A stretch of 64,000 nt of DNA from Clostridiales bacterium (GCA_004557655.1 SFGJ01000004.1:78102-142101); one strand, 5' to 3'; numbered from the stretch's first letter, positions 24,063-33,514 are shown. The notes: generated from the letters alone by a model not told the origin. Made by a program: numbers and translations.

Positions 24063-24674
24063 ATGAATGAACGGTTCTTTTCTTTGCCTGCAGAAAAACA
24101 ACAGGCAATCATAAACGCAGGATACAAGGTGTTTTCGCAAAACTCCTATAAAAACAGCCCTATGAGTGAGATCGCAGAGGCGGCGGGCATCAGCAAATCC
24201 CTGCTCTTTCATTACTTTCACAACAAAAAAGAGTTATATATGTTTTTGTGGGACAAATGTGCAGAGATAACCATAGAATTTCTGACAAAGTACAACTGTT
24301 ACGGACAGAAAAATCTCTTTGAGAGTATGGAACGAGGCATGAGGGCAAAAATGGAAATTATTCGCCTCTACCCCGATATGGCGAGCTTTACCATCAGGGC
24401 TTTTTACGAAAAGGATACAGAAATTTCCGCCGCCGTTCAGGAAAGCTACCACAAATACTTTAATCTTAAAGCAGATAAGACACTTCTGAATATGAATCCG
24501 GAGCAGTTTATTGAGGGGCTGGATATTCCGATGATGTACCGCGAAATGTATTGGGCGTCTGAGGGCTATCTTTGGGAGATGGTTCAGCGTGGTAATGTGG
24601 ATATAGATGAGATGGAAAAAGGCTTTTTAAAGCTGATGAATTTTTGGAAAAGTATTTATCTTCGGAAGGAGTGA
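24063..24674 (+). CDS. TetR/AcrR family regulator
   Basis: A 203-residue repressor-type regulator. The helix-turn-helix is at about residues 10-50 with KNSPMSEIAEAAGISKSLLF and HYFHNKKELY, typical of TetR. The C-terminal ligand domain is rich in aromatic residues. The ATG at 24063 follows GGAGG at proper spacing. It is 6 bases before an ABC exporter gene pair and just after a palindromic operator, so it likely controls its own operon in response to a drug or lipid. Codon use is AT-richer than in neighbouring housekeeping genes. Confidence 0.88.
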   Translation: MNERFFSLPAEKQQAIINAGYKVFSQNSYKNSPMSEIAEAAGISKSLLFHYFHNKKELYMFLWDKCAEITIEFLTKYNCYGQKNLFESMERGMRAKMEIIRLYPDMASFTIRAFYEKDTEISAAVQESYHKYFNLKADKTLLNMNPEQFIEGLDIPMMYREMYWASEGYLWEMVQRGNVDIDEMEKGFLKLMNFWKSIYLRKE

Positions 24675-24680
24675 CGGAAT

Positions 24681-25562
24681 ATGGAGATCATTAAAACGAC
24701 AAAGCTCACGAAATACTACGGTAAGGCAAGAGGGATCATTGACCTTGACCTGACGGTAGCTCAGGGCGAGTTCTTTGGCTTCATCGGCCCGAACGGCGCC
24801 GGAAAATCCACCACAATCCGAACATTGCTCGGTCTGATTTCCCCCACCTCCGGCAGTGCGGCGATATTCGGAAAAGATGTCACAAATGAAAAGGAGTCAA
24901 TTTTGCAGGATATCGGCTACCTTCCCTCGGAGGCATTGTTTTACCAAGGAATGATGGTGAAAGATATATTGAAGCTGTCCGCGAATTTGCGGAAAAAAGA
25001 TTGCCGGACAGAATCAAAATTACTCTGTGAGCGCTTGCAGCTTGATACATCCCGAAAGATCGATGAGCTTTCCTTCGGTAACAGAAAGAAGGTCGCAATC
25101 GTCTGTGCTTTACAGCATCGACCCGAATTACTGGTGCTGGACGAGCCGACAGGCGGACTCGATCCGCTGATGCAAAAAGAGTTTTTTGACATTTTGCGTG
25201 AGAGAAACAAGGAGGGTACAACGATTTTCTTATCCAGCCATGTTCTCTCCGAAATTCAGCGCAACTGTACCCGCGCGGCGATTATACGTGACGGCAGAAT
25301 CATAGCATGCGACAGTGTGGATGCTCTTTCCAAAACAAACGCAAAACGTATAACTGTTCATGGTATCATAGACCTTGAACATCTAATCGGCATTCGTGAC
25401 AGAAAAACAACGAAAGACTCGGTCAGCTTCCTTTACAACGGAGATATGGGCAGTCTGCTGCACACACTGTCGTCAGGTCAGGTTGACGACCTTACGGTTA
25501 CGGAGCCTGATCTGGAAGAAGTATTTCTGCATTATTACGAAAAGGACGGTGAAACGGTATGA
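24681..25562 (+). CDS. ABC exporter ATP-binding protein
   Basis: A 293-residue ABC ATPase of the drug/antibiotic exporter class (CcmA/BcrA-like). Walker A is GPNGAGKST at 36-44, the signature is LSFGNRKK, and Walker B is LLVLDEPTGGLDP. The last ~80 residues form the accessory domain typical of these exporters. It overlaps the permease start by 4 bases (ATGA). With the permease it should form a two-component efflux pump; the substrate is unknown. Confidence 0.92.
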   Translation: MEIIKTTKLTKYYGKARGIIDLDLTVAQGEFFGFIGPNGAGKSTTIRTLLGLISPTSGSAAIFGKDVTNEKESILQDIGYLPSEALFYQGMMVKDILKLSANLRKKDCRTESKLLCERLQLDTSRKIDELSFGNRKKVAIVCALQHRPELLVLDEPTGGLDPLMQKEFFDILRERNKEGTTIFLSSHVLSEIQRNCTRAAIIRDGRIIACDSVDALSKTNAKRITVHGIIDLEHLIGIRDRKTTKDSVSFLYNGDMGSLLHTLSSGQVDDLTVTEPDLEEVFLHYYEKDGETV

Positions 25563-26344
25563 CACTTGTAAAACACGAGCTGAGGCAAGGTAAGGCTTCC
25601 TTTTTGATATGGATGGCTTCTATCGGTTTTTTGCTTGCGATCTGTATTTTCCTGTTCCCTGAAATGAAAGGACAAATGGAGGGCATCAACGATATGTTTG
25701 CCTCTATGGGTTCTTTTACCCAGGCATTCGGTATGGACCGTTTGAATTTCGGAACGCTTATAGGGTTTTATGCTGTTGAGTGCGGCAATATTCTGGGGCT
25801 GGGCGGTGCGTTTTATGCTTCTGTTTGTGCAGTCGGCATTCTCAGTAAAGAAGAAAAGGACAAAACGGCGGAATTTCTGCTGACTCATCCTGTCAGCCGC
25901 AAAAGGGTTATGACCGAAAAGCTGATTGCGGTGCTTATTCAGATTACAGCTATGAATATAATTTTTTTTGTACTTGCTATCGGTTCTATAGCTGTAGTCG
26001 GCGAGACAATTCCCTGGAAGGAGATCAGTCTTATGCATCTTGCCTATTATCTGCTCCAGTTGGAACTGGCGGGCATTTGCTTCGGTATTTCGGCTTTCGT
26101 TCGCAAAGGCAGCGTGGGTATAGGACTGGGCATGGCCGTTATGATGTACTTTCTGAACCTGATTGCAAACATTACCGATGCCGCCGAGTTTCTCAGGTAC
26201 ATAACACCGTTTGGATATTGCGAGGGAGCTGATATTATATCGAACGAAAGTCTTGACATCACATTAGTTGTTATCGGTGCAGTCACAGGAATCAGCGGAA
26301 TGATTATTGCTTATCTGAAATACACGAAGAAGGATATACATTAA
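25559..26344 (+). CDS. ABC exporter permease
   Basis: A 261-residue membrane protein with about six hydrophobic spans, of the ABC-2 permease type. The short N-terminal LVKHELRQGKASFLIWM leads into the first span. The cytoplasmic KTAEFLLTHPVSRKRVMTEK segment, which contacts the ATPase, is typical of this family. It is coupled to the ATPase gene by ATGA overlap. AT-rich base composition matches the TetR and ATPase genes, so the three moved together. Confidence 0.88.
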   Translation: MTLVKHELRQGKASFLIWMASIGFLLAICIFLFPEMKGQMEGINDMFASMGSFTQAFGMDRLNFGTLIGFYAVECGNILGLGGAFYASVCAVGILSKEEKDKTAEFLLTHPVSRKRVMTEKLIAVLIQITAMNIIFFVLAIGSIAVVGETIPWKEISLMHLAYYLLQLELAGICFGISAFVRKGSVGIGLGMAVMMYFLNLIANITDAAEFLRYITPFGYCEGADIISNESLDITLVVIGAVTGISGMIIAYLKYTKKDIH

Positions 26345-26376
26345 AATGCTGCGCAGTATCGGCGGCAGGGAGACCT

Positions 26377-26402
26377 TAGGGAAAATCCGCAGGATTTCCC
26401 CT
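26377..26402 (+). terminator. Possible terminator after ABC exporter
   Basis: GGGAAAATCC, loop GCA, GGATTTCCCC with one mismatch and a short T run. The 268 bases between the permease and the cupin gene contain this hairpin, a second stem-loop, and the cupin promoter. Confidence 0.45.
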
Positions 26403-26422
26403 TTGCAGCATAAGAGAAAAAA

Positions 26423-26460
26423 GGTGCGCTGTAACCCATTTTACTGAGTTACACCGCACC
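26423..26460. repeat. Inverted repeat in intergenic region
   Basis: GGTGCGCTGTAAC (26423-26435) pairs with GTTACACCGCACC (26448-26460) with one mismatch. A run of six A precedes it, so on the minus strand it looks like a terminator, though no leftward gene is upstream. It may mark an element boundary. Confidence 0.45.
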
Positions 26461-26553
26461 CTACATAAAAACTTCCCTATCCGGCGCTCGGTTTCCGGCG
26501 TCAACGGTCTGCCGGAGCTCGGTGTGTCTGTCCTTCATGGCAAAAATACCTCC

Positions 26554-26582
26554 TTGCCGCAAGCGCCGAACCTTGCTATAAT
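26554..26582 (+). promoter_or_regulatory. Promoter of cupin gene
   Basis: TTGCCG (26554-26559), 17 bases, TATAAT (26577-26582) with TG before it. Confidence 0.8.
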
Positions 26583-26612
26583 GGGGAAAAACATCAGAAA
26601 AGGAGCTCACCT

Positions 26613-26945
26613 ATGTTTCTCGATTTTTCTTCCATCTCCGAGGTATCCGTCCCTCATTTCAAGGGCGGCCATGGGCAGGCCCTGGTCCGCAAATTTGAAG
26701 ATGGCCAAGGCAAGATCCTGCAGCTCACCCTTCCCGTGGGCAGCTCCATCGGCCCCCATGTCCACGAGGGCAGCTTCGAGGTGATGTACTTCCTCTCCGG
26801 CACCGGCGTCTGCACCGACGACGGCGAGACTGTGGAGGTACGCCCCGGCATGACCCATTACTGCGCCCCCGGACACAGCCACAGCGTGGTGAATACCGGG
26901 GCGGAACCCCTGGTGATCCTGGGCGTGGTGCCCAATGTGAAGTGA
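26613..26945 (+). CDS. Small cupin domain protein
   Basis: A 110-residue single cupin barrel. The metal motif is GPHVHEGSFEVMYFLSG (His, His, Glu), with the third His region in HYCAPGHSHSVVN. Such proteins bind a metal and act as isomerases, dioxygenases or sensors; nothing here shows which. AAAAGGAG precedes the ATG. It has its own promoter and terminator. Confidence 0.85.
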   Translation: MFLDFSSISEVSVPHFKGGHGQALVRKFEDGQGKILQLTLPVGSSIGPHVHEGSFEVMYFLSGTGVCTDDGETVEVRPGMTHYCAPGHSHSVVNTGAEPLVILGVVPNVK

Positions 26946-26969
26946 GCCTCTCTGCAGCCGGCTTTCCAG

Positions 26970-27010
26970 CATGGGGTTCGCCCAAAACGGCGAACCCCAT
27001 GTTGTTTTTT
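26970..27010. terminator. Terminator between cupin and icd
   Basis: CATGGGGTTCGCC (26970-26982), loop CAAAAC, GGCGAACCCCATG (26989-27001), then TTGTTTTTT. It is a perfect 13-bp stem between convergent genes. Confidence 0.9.
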
Positions 27011-27027
27011 CGGATTTGCGATGCGCC

Positions 27028-28239
27028 TTACAGCCGCTTTTCCAGATTTTCCCGGATGGCGGCGATAAACTCCCGGCTGGTGACGGCACGGGCGGATACG
27101 CCCTCGTCCACCAGACCCACCAGATCCTTGGTCATGACACCGCCGCGCAGGGTGTCCAAGCAGGCCTGCTCCAGCTGATCGGCAAAGTTTTCCAGATCAG
27201 CCAGGCCGTCCAGCCGGCCCCGCTTGCGCAGGGCGCCGCTCCAGGCGAAGATGGTGGCCATGGGGTTGGTGGAGGTCTCCTCCCCCTTGAGGTGCCTGTA
27301 GTAGTGCTTGGTGACGGTGCCGTGGGCGGCCTCATACTCCGTGGTGCCGTCGGGCGCCACCAGCACGGAGGTCATCATGGCAAGGGAGCCGAAAGCCGTG
27401 GACACCATATCGCTCATCACATCGCCGTCATAGTTCTTGCAGGCCCAGATGAACCCACCCTCGGAGCGGATGACACGGGCCACGGCGTCGTCAATGAGGG
27501 TGTAGAAATAGGTGATGCCCAGCTTCTCAAAATCCGCCTTGTAATTCTCAAACTCCTCCTCAAACACTTTCTTAAACTCGCCGTCATAGACCTTGGCGAT
27601 GGTGTCCTTGGTGGAGAACCACAGATCCTGCCCCGTATTCACGGCGTACCGGAAGCACGCTCTGGCAAAGGAGCGGATGCTCTCCTCCTTATTGTGCTGG
27701 CCCTGCCAAACGGCGGGGCCGTCTACCTTCTGCACGGAAACGGTCTGCTCCGCCCCGCTTTTTCCCCGGAAGGTCAGCACGCACTCTCCCGGCTCCGCGG
27801 TATACAGGTCCACGCTCTTATACACATCGCCGTAGGCGTGGCGGGCGATGGTGATGGGCTTTTTCCAGTTCTTCACCACGGGGTGAATGGTGTCTATGAG
27901 GATGGGCGCGCGGAACACCGTGCCGTCCAGAATGGAGCGGATGGTGCCGTTGGGGCTTTTCCACATTTGGGTGAGCTGGGGATATTCCTCCATGCGCTGG
28001 CGGTTGGGGGTAATGGTGGCGCACTTCACGGCCACCCCCAGACGGCGGGTGGCGTTGGCGGCGTCCACCGTCACCCGGTCCTCCGTCTCGTTGCGGTGGA
28101 GGAGGCCCAGGTCATAATACTCGGTTTTCAGGTCCACGAAGGGCAGCAGAAGCTGCTCTTTTATCATGCCCCACAGGACGCGGGTCATCTCGTCGCCGTC
28201 CATCTCCACCAGCGGCGTTGTCATCTTGATCTTTTCCAT
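27028..28239 (-). CDS. icd: NADP-dependent isocitrate dehydrogenase
   Basis: A 403-residue enzyme that oxidises isocitrate to 2-oxoglutarate. It is of the eukaryote-like homodimeric type: VEMDGDEMTRVLW at the N-terminus, SPNGTIRSIL for substrate phosphate/serine, YDGDVMSDMVSTAFGSLAMM and AAHGTVTKHYY. It supplies 2-oxoglutarate for glutamate and likely NADPH. It follows the aconitase-family gene by 5 bases, and the ribosome site (AAGGAG) lies in that gene's last codons. The pair forms the citrate-to-2-oxoglutarate arm. Confidence 0.95.
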   Translation of the reverse strand: MEKIKMTTPLVEMDGDEMTRVLWGMIKEQLLLPFVDLKTEYYDLGLLHRNETEDRVTVDAANATRRLGVAVKCATITPNRQRMEEYPQLTQMWKSPNGTIRSILDGTVFRAPILIDTIHPVVKNWKKPITIARHAYGDVYKSVDLYTAEPGECVLTFRGKSGAEQTVSVQKVDGPAVWQGQHNKEESIRSFARACFRYAVNTGQDLWFSTKDTIAKVYDGEFKKVFEEEFENYKADFEKLGITYFYTLIDDAVARVIRSEGGFIWACKNYDGDVMSDMVSTAFGSLAMMTSVLVAPDGTTEYEAAHGTVTKHYYRHLKGEETSTNPMATIFAWSGALRKRGRLDGLADLENFADQLEQACLDTLRGGVMTKDLVGLVDEGVSARAVTSREFIAAIRENLEKRL

Positions 28240-28244
28240 GGCAG

Positions 28245-30444
28245 TTACTCCTTATTCCTGGCGGCGTAGTAGTTCATCAGGCAGCCGCGGAGCAAAATCT
28301 CCTTTTCATCCTCCGTCAAACCCCTGATGTGCAGCAGCAGGTCGTGCACGCTGCCGTCCTTGCGGATGACCTTGGCGGGGATGTCCTCCTGCCCGTTTTC
28401 CACCGCGCTGCGGACGCCCGGCACAAACACGCAGTCGCCGCTCTCATAGGGGAACTCCGTGTCCTCATCCAGGGTAAAGGGCAGGATGCCCCAGTTGATG
28501 CAGTTGCTGCGGTAGCGCTTGGTGGCGAACCGGTAGCAGATGTTGGCAAAGCCCCCCAGCACCTTCTGGCAGGAGGCGGCCTGCTCCCGGGCAGAGCCGT
28601 CGCCGGGCTTATTGGCAAAGACGCAGGAGCCGAACTGGGTGCATTTTACCAGCTCGCCGGCGTCGCCCACCCTGGAGAGCACCTCCTGCAGATGCCCGCT
28701 CACCACGCCGTTTCTGCGGTCAGCTTCCTGGGCCGCCACGGCCTTGGACAGACCCACATACTCCGGCACCCGGCGGCTCAATGTGAACTCCGCCAGACGC
28801 AGGGGATTGCTGCGGTAGGAGGAGGTCTCGCCGGAGGGGATCAGCTCGTCGGTGGTGGTCACCGGATCGTGAATGACCGCCGCCAGCTCCACCAGCACAT
28901 TCTCCTCCAGGGCGTACATCCTGGGCCAGTCGGTGATGTTGGGACCCATGACCAGCTTCACGGAGGGGTCGGCCTTGCCGAAGCCATAGTACAGGCGATT
29001 TTTATACACGGTGTCGTCAAAATGGTATTCGTGGTGAACGGGGACATAGTCCGCCTCCGTGGCCGGCGTGATGCGGCCGCCGTTTGCCGCTGTGGCGGCA
29101 ATGGAGCGGGCGTCCATCAGGCACACGCCGGCAAACTGTCCCTCGCCGGGCTTGCTGCCCTCCCGGTTGGGGAAGTTGCGGGTGGTGTGGCGCAGACTAA
29201 GGCCGTTGTTGGCGGGCACATCGCCCGCTCCAAAGCAGGGTCCGCAGAAGCTGGGCTTGATAATGGCACCGGCGGCAAGCAGCCGCGCCGTGGCCCCCAC
29301 CTTCATCAACTCCAGAGACACGGGCACGGAGGTGGGGTACACATCGAAGCTGAAGGCGCCGGAGCCGGTGAATTTGCCCCGGAGGATGTCGGCCGCCTCG
29401 GTGATGTTGTCGAACAGGCCGCCGGCGCAGCCGGCGATGACCCCCTGATCGGCCCACACGCCGCCGTCGCGGATCTTATCCGTCAGGCACACCTTGGCCT
29501 TGGGGAAGCGGCGCCGGGCGTCGTCTTCCACCTTCCGGAGGATCTCCCGGGCGTTAGCCAAAAACTCCCGGATGGTATAGGCGTTGGAGGGGTGGAAGGG
29601 CAGGGCGATCATGGGCTCCACCTTGCTCAGGTCAATGGTGATGTACTTGTCATAGTAGGCCGTCCGGCCGGGGTGCAGGGACTTATAGTCCTCCTCCCGG
29701 CCGTGGGTCCTGAAGAAACGGCGGGTTGTCTCGTCCGTCTCCCAGATGGAGGAGAGGCAGGTGGTCTCCGTGGTCATCACATCCACGCCGTTGCGGTAGT
29801 CCATGGGCAGCGCCTCAATACCGGGGCCGCAGAACTCCAGCACGCAGTTGTTGACAAAGCCGCTGTCAAAGGTGGCCTTCACCAGGGCGATGGCCACATC
29901 GTGGGGGCCGACGCCCTTTTGGGGCTTTCCGGTGAGGTACACCAGCACCACCTTGGGCATGGGGATGTCCCAGGTGTTCCTGAGAAGCTGCTTGGCCAGC
30001 TCCGGGCCGCCCTCGCCCACGGCCATGGTGCCCAGGGCGCCGTAGCGGGTGTGGGAGTCGGACCCTAAGATCATCTTGCCGCAGCCCGCCATCTCCTCCC
30101 GGGCGTAGGAGTGGATGACGCTCTGGTTGGCGGGAACATAGATGCCTCCGTATTTCCTGGCGGCGGACAGGCCAAACATATGGTCGGTTGGTGAGGGCAT
30201 AGGGAATGGGGAACTCCTTCATGCCGGAGGCCCGGGCCTGCTGGATGATGCCCACATAGGTGATGTCGTGGGACACCATGGCATCGAAGCGGATCTTCAG
30301 CTCCATGGGGTCGGCGGATGTGTTATGGGCCTGCAGGATCCGCCAGGCCATGGTGTTCTGCCGCGCCCCCCCCGCCGGGATGGGGGTGGTGTCGCAGAGC
30401 TGTCCGTCGTGCAGGAAAACACCTGTATCAAAGCACTGGATCAT
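28245..30444 (-). pseudogene. Aconitase-family hydratase, broken by a deletion/frameshift
   Basis: The family is the YbhJ-like aconitase hydratase. The first 86 codons (30444 to 30187) read in one frame and end PYALTN. The rest (from about 30185) reads in another frame beginning DHMFGLSAARKYGG. In relatives roughly 15 residues, including a conserved CHNSLCAVGG stretch, lie between these two points. The downstream frame is intact, with SDSHTRYGALGTMAVGEGG, AGAIIKPSFCGPCFGAGD and GDGSAREQAASC. The ATG follows AAGGAGG. Either this is a true recent inactivation or an assembly deletion near 30186. Confidence 0.8.
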
Positions 30445-30484
30445 AGCTTATCCTCCTTGTGTGCCAAAAAAATCAATTACAGAA

Positions 30485-30513
30485 AGTATAGCACAAAGCC
30501 AACGGTTTGTGAA
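30485..30513 (-). promoter_or_regulatory. Promoter of hydratase-icd operon
   Basis: Minus-strand TTCACA (30508-30513), 17 bases, TATACT (30485-30490) with extended -10 TGC. Confidence 0.7.
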
Positions 30514-30593
30514 TCCCTTTCCTGCGTAAGCTGCTGACGGAGGGAAAGCCCTTTCACCCGGCAGATCTACGCCGGAATGCCGGCCCGAAAAGG

Positions 30594-30631
30594 AAAGCTC
30601 CCCGCACGCAGTGCGTGCGGGGAGCTTTTTT
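30594..30631. terminator. Terminator after PHP gene
   Basis: AAGCTCCCCGCACGC pairs with GCGTGCGGGGAGCTT, with T runs on both sides. It follows the stop of the leftward PHP gene. Confidence 0.85.
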
Positions 30632-30634
30632 CGG

Positions 30635-31492
30635 TTAAAGCAGACAGGAAACGGCGTCGTAGAACCGCTGCAGCCGTTCCAGATCCGGGTCATTGGTCTG
30701 CCCCAGCCCAACGGTCTTATTGGCTCCGTGATAGTCACTGCCGGCGGTGATGAGGAGATTGAACCGATCCGCCAGCGCCAGCATGATCTCCTTTTGCCCC
30801 GGTGTAAAGGTGGAATAATAGCACTCCAGGCCCATGAGACCTGCCGCCTTGAACCGCTCCACCCGGGCCGAGATCTCCTCCCGGGACAGATCGCCGGAGC
30901 CGTCCGCAAGAATGCCGTGAGCCAATACCGGAATGCCGTCGGACCGCAAAATGGCATCAATGGCATCCTCCGGCGACAGGCTGGGCACAGTGTCACGGTA
31001 GTCTCTGAAGGCGTCAAATCCCTCGTTTTTTGTGCGCACATAGCCCTTTTTCAGCATCAAGGCGGCAAAATGCGGCCTGCCGGGGTTTTTTTGAGCCAGC
31101 AGCTCCGCCCGCTCCTCCCCGGTGAAGGTGAAGCCGAACCGCTCCTGCAGGTAGCGGAACCGGTCCTGCGTTTTCAGGATGCGGTTGTTGTGGGCAAAGG
31201 CCACTGTCTCCCGGATGGCGGGCTTTTTCACATCGTAGCAGTAGCCCAGCATATGGTACTTGCCCCGCGCGTCCTTGCAGGAAAACTCCACCCCGCCGAT
31301 GAACACCGGATCATCCGGCTGCAGCAGCGCCCGCACGGCGTCGCAGCCCTCGGCGGTGTCGTGATCCGTCAGGGCGAAGATGTCCAGCCCGGCGGCGCGG
31401 ACATTTCGCAGCAGCAGTTCGGGCGTATCCGTCCCGTCGGAGTATACGGAGTGCATATGCAGGTCCGGTTTTTGATAGGTGATCCGTTTCAT
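30635..31492 (-). CDS. PHP domain phosphoesterase
   Basis: A 285-residue PHP-fold metal-dependent phosphoesterase. Metal-binding motifs are DLHMHSVYSDGT (10-21), LTDHDT, GVEFS, PVLAHG and SDYHG. It resembles the 3',5'-nucleoside bisphosphate phosphatase/RNase AM group, which is a family inference. It has its own promoter, terminator and a somewhat distant ribosome site (AAGGGGAG). Confidence 0.88.
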   Translation of the reverse strand: MKRITYQKPDLHMHSVYSDGTDTPELLLRNVRAAGLDIFALTDHDTAEGCDAVRALLQPDDPVFIGGVEFSCKDARGKYHMLGYCYDVKKPAIRETVAFAHNNRILKTQDRFRYLQERFGFTFTGEERAELLAQKNPGRPHFAALMLKKGYVRTKNEGFDAFRDYRDTVPSLSPEDAIDAILRSDGIPVLAHGILADGSGDLSREEISARVERFKAAGLMGLECYYSTFTPGQKEIMLALADRFNLLITAGSDYHGANKTVGLGQTNDPDLERLQRFYDAVSCLL

Positions 31493-31528
31493 GAAAGCCG
31501 TATTCTCCCCTTCTCTGTCCTACAGCTC

Positions 31529-31557
31529 ATTATACCCCATTTCACCCGGATTGGCAA
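31529..31557 (-). promoter_or_regulatory. Promoter of PHP gene
   Basis: Minus-strand TTGCCA (31552-31557), 17 bases, TATAAT (31529-31534). Confidence 0.75.
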
Positions 31558-31567
31558 GGAAAACGCC

Positions 31568-32332
31568 CTATCCCCGCCAACCCAAGGCTATGGAGAGCTG
31601 CCGGGCCTGATGAACGAGCTGGCCGATGGCGTTTTGGAAGTCCTCGGACTGCACCCGCCGGAAAAGCCCCGCCACACCCAGGGCATAGCGCATATGGCCG
31701 TTGCTGTCGTACACCGGAGCCGCCGCGGAGCGCAGGCCGATACGGTATTCGCCGTCCTCCACGGCATAGCCCTGCTGCCGCACGGCGGCAAGATCCGACA
31801 CGAAGCGGCGGGGATCGGTGATCGTATGCGGCGTGAACGCCTGCATCCCACCTTTTTCCAGGATCCGGAGCACCTCCCGGTCGCTTCTGCCGCTCAGCAG
31901 CACCTTTCCCTGGGAGGTGGCGTGCAGGGGCATACGCCCGCCGATGGCAGGCACCACCTGCAATCCCGAGTCACTGATGCACTGGTCAAAGGAGATGGCA
32001 TTGCATCCCTCCAGCAGCGCCAGAAACGCGCTGGCCCCCGAAACGGCCGCCAACTGCTCCAGATGCGGATGCGCCAGCCGCCCGATATCCCAGGCCGAGG
32101 ACACGGCGCAGCCGCACTCAAACAGGCGGATGCCCAGTGCGTAGCGCCCATCGCTGTGCTGCTCGATGACGGCGTGCGTGCGCATAGTGGCGAGCAGAGC
32201 GTGGGTGGTGCTCTTGGGGTAGCCGGAGGCGGCGGACAGCTCCTGCAAGGTCATGGGCGCGCGCCGGGCAAGCAATATTTCCAGCAAGGTCATGGCCTTA
32301 TCCACCGACTGCACCGCAGTATGTTCTGCCAT
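31568..32332 (-). CDS. IclR family regulator
   Basis: A 254-residue regulator with an N-terminal winged helix (about 8-65: VDKAMTLLEILL, MTLQELSAASGYPKSTTHAL) and a C-terminal IclR effector domain with PLHATSQGKVLL and DGEYRIGLRSAAAPV. IclR proteins bind small acids or sugars and act at palindromes in divergent promoter regions. The ATG at 32330-32332 follows AAAGGAGG. It is divergent from an ABC importer operon, and two tandem operator-like palindromes lie between them, so that importer is its likely target. Confidence 0.9.
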   Translation of the reverse strand: MAEHTAVQSVDKAMTLLEILLARRAPMTLQELSAASGYPKSTTHALLATMRTHAVIEQHSDGRYALGIRLFECGCAVSSAWDIGRLAHPHLEQLAAVSGASAFLALLEGCNAISFDQCISDSGLQVVPAIGGRMPLHATSQGKVLLSGRSDREVLRILEKGGMQAFTPHTITDPRRFVSDLAAVRQQGYAVEDGEYRIGLRSAAAPVYDSNGHMRYALGVAGLFRRVQSEDFQNAIGQLVHQARQLSIALGWRG

Positions 32333-32389
32333 GGGCCATCCCTCCTTTCGCTTCATCCTACCACAGAACCGGGGAGCACGCAAGAGAGA

Positions 32390-32427
32390 ATTCCGCATTG
32401 CGGGACGATAATTCTGTATTGCCGAAT
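32390..32427. promoter_or_regulatory. Tandem IclR-type operator candidates
   Basis: ATTCCGCATTGCGGGAC (32390-32406) and ATTCTGTATTGCCGAAT (32411-32427) are both partial palindromes with 12 of 17 self-matching positions. They match each other at 12 of 17 positions and are exactly 21 bases (two helical turns) apart. They sit just upstream of the importer -35 box. Confidence 0.6.
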
Positions 32428-32435
32428 AAATCGTA

Positions 32436-32464
32436 TTGTTTTTGTCCGAATAACGCAGTAAAAT
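32436..32464 (+). promoter_or_regulatory. Promoter of ABC importer operon
   Basis: TTGTTT (32436-32441), 17 bases, TAAAAT (32459-32464), 30 bases before the permease start. Confidence 0.7.
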
Positions 32465-32494
32465 AGGGTGAAGTAACAAGGGGGGAGGGATACC

Positions 32495-33514
32495 ATGCGC
32501 ACCACGGAAGGCCGCCGGGGGCGGCTCATCCTCTGCATACTGGCGGCGGCGCTGCTTAGCCTGTTCCTCCTGTCCTTCTGGCTGGGGCGGTACGACGTGC
32601 CCCCGGGGGAAGTGATCCGGATACTGCTGGCCCGGCTATTCCCCCTGGATGCCACCTGGACAGAGCAGATGCAGGTGGCGGTGGTGCATATCCGCCTGCC
32701 CCGTATTTTACTTGCCTGCATGGTGGGCGGATGCCTGGCCACCGCCGGCACCGCCTATCAGAGCGTATTCCGCAATCCCATGGCAGCGCCTGACATTCTG
32801 GGCGCCTCCTCCGGAGCCTGCTTCGGGGCCGCGTTGGCTATCCTGCTGGGCTTTTCCCGCAGCAGCGTCACGGTCCTGGCCTTTGGCAGCAGCCTGCTGT
32901 CCGTGGCTCTGGTGTATGCCATCGCCCGGCGCACCCGGGGCAATCAGGTGATGTCCATTTTGCTGGCCGGCGTGATGATCGGGTCCCTGTTCTCCGCCTG
33001 TACCTCCTATGTGAAGCTGGTAGCCGATCCCTCCAACCAGCTTCCGGAGATCACCTACTGGCTCATGGGCAGCCTGTCCGGCTCGCGGCTGAAGGATGTG
33101 TCCTTTGCTGTCATACCCATGCTCATTGGTCTGGTGCCGCTGTATATCCTGCGCTGGCGGATCAACCTGCTGACGCTGGACGAGGAGGAGGCCCGGTCCA
33201 TGGGCGTGCATACCCGCCGGCTGCGTCTGACCGTCATCCTGTGCGCCACGGTACTCACGGCGGTGAGCGTGGCGGTGAGCGGCATGATCGGCTGGGTGGG
33301 TCTGGTGATCCCCCACCTCTCCCGCAAATTGGTCGGCAACGACTGCCGATATCTCCTGCCTGTCTCAACGATTTTCGGCGCCATTTTCCTGCTGCTGGTG
33401 GATAATGTCTCCCGCAACCTGCTGGCGGTGGAGATCCCCATCGGCATATTGACCGCCTTTGTGGGCGCGCCCTTCTTCCTGTATCTCATGACCAGAAAGG
33501 AGCACTCCCTATGA
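32495..33514 (+). CDS. FecCD/BtuC-type ABC importer permease
   Basis: A 339-residue membrane protein of the FecCD family, with about nine to ten spans, used for iron-chelate, cobalamin, haem or (MolB type) molybdate uptake. The family blocks are RLPRILLACMVGGCLATAGT (about 68-87), NPMAAPDILGASSGA, MIGWVGLVIPHLSRKLVG and the final VGAPFFLYLM. It begins an operon with ATPase, methyltransferase and binding lipoprotein. It overlaps the ATPase start by 4 bases. Confidence 0.92.
   Translation: MRTTEGRRGRLILCILAAALLSLFLLSFWLGRYDVPPGEVIRILLARLFPLDATWTEQMQVAVVHIRLPRILLACMVGGCLATAGTAYQSVFRNPMAAPDILGASSGACFGAALAILLGFSRSSVTVLAFGSSLLSVALVYAIARRTRGNQVMSILLAGVMIGSLFSACTSYVKLVADPSNQLPEITYWLMGSLSGSRLKDVSFAVIPMLIGLVPLYILRWRINLLTLDEEEARSMGVHTRRLRLTVILCATVLTAVSVAVSGMIGWVGLVIPHLSRKLVGNDCRYLLPVSTIFGAIFLLLVDNVSRNLLAVEIPIGILTAFVGAPFFLYLMTRKEHSL

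Noticed and set aside
31894..32151. Small open frames overlapping the IclR gene
   Set aside because: They are alternative frames inside a gene with clear IclR domains and carry no start signals.
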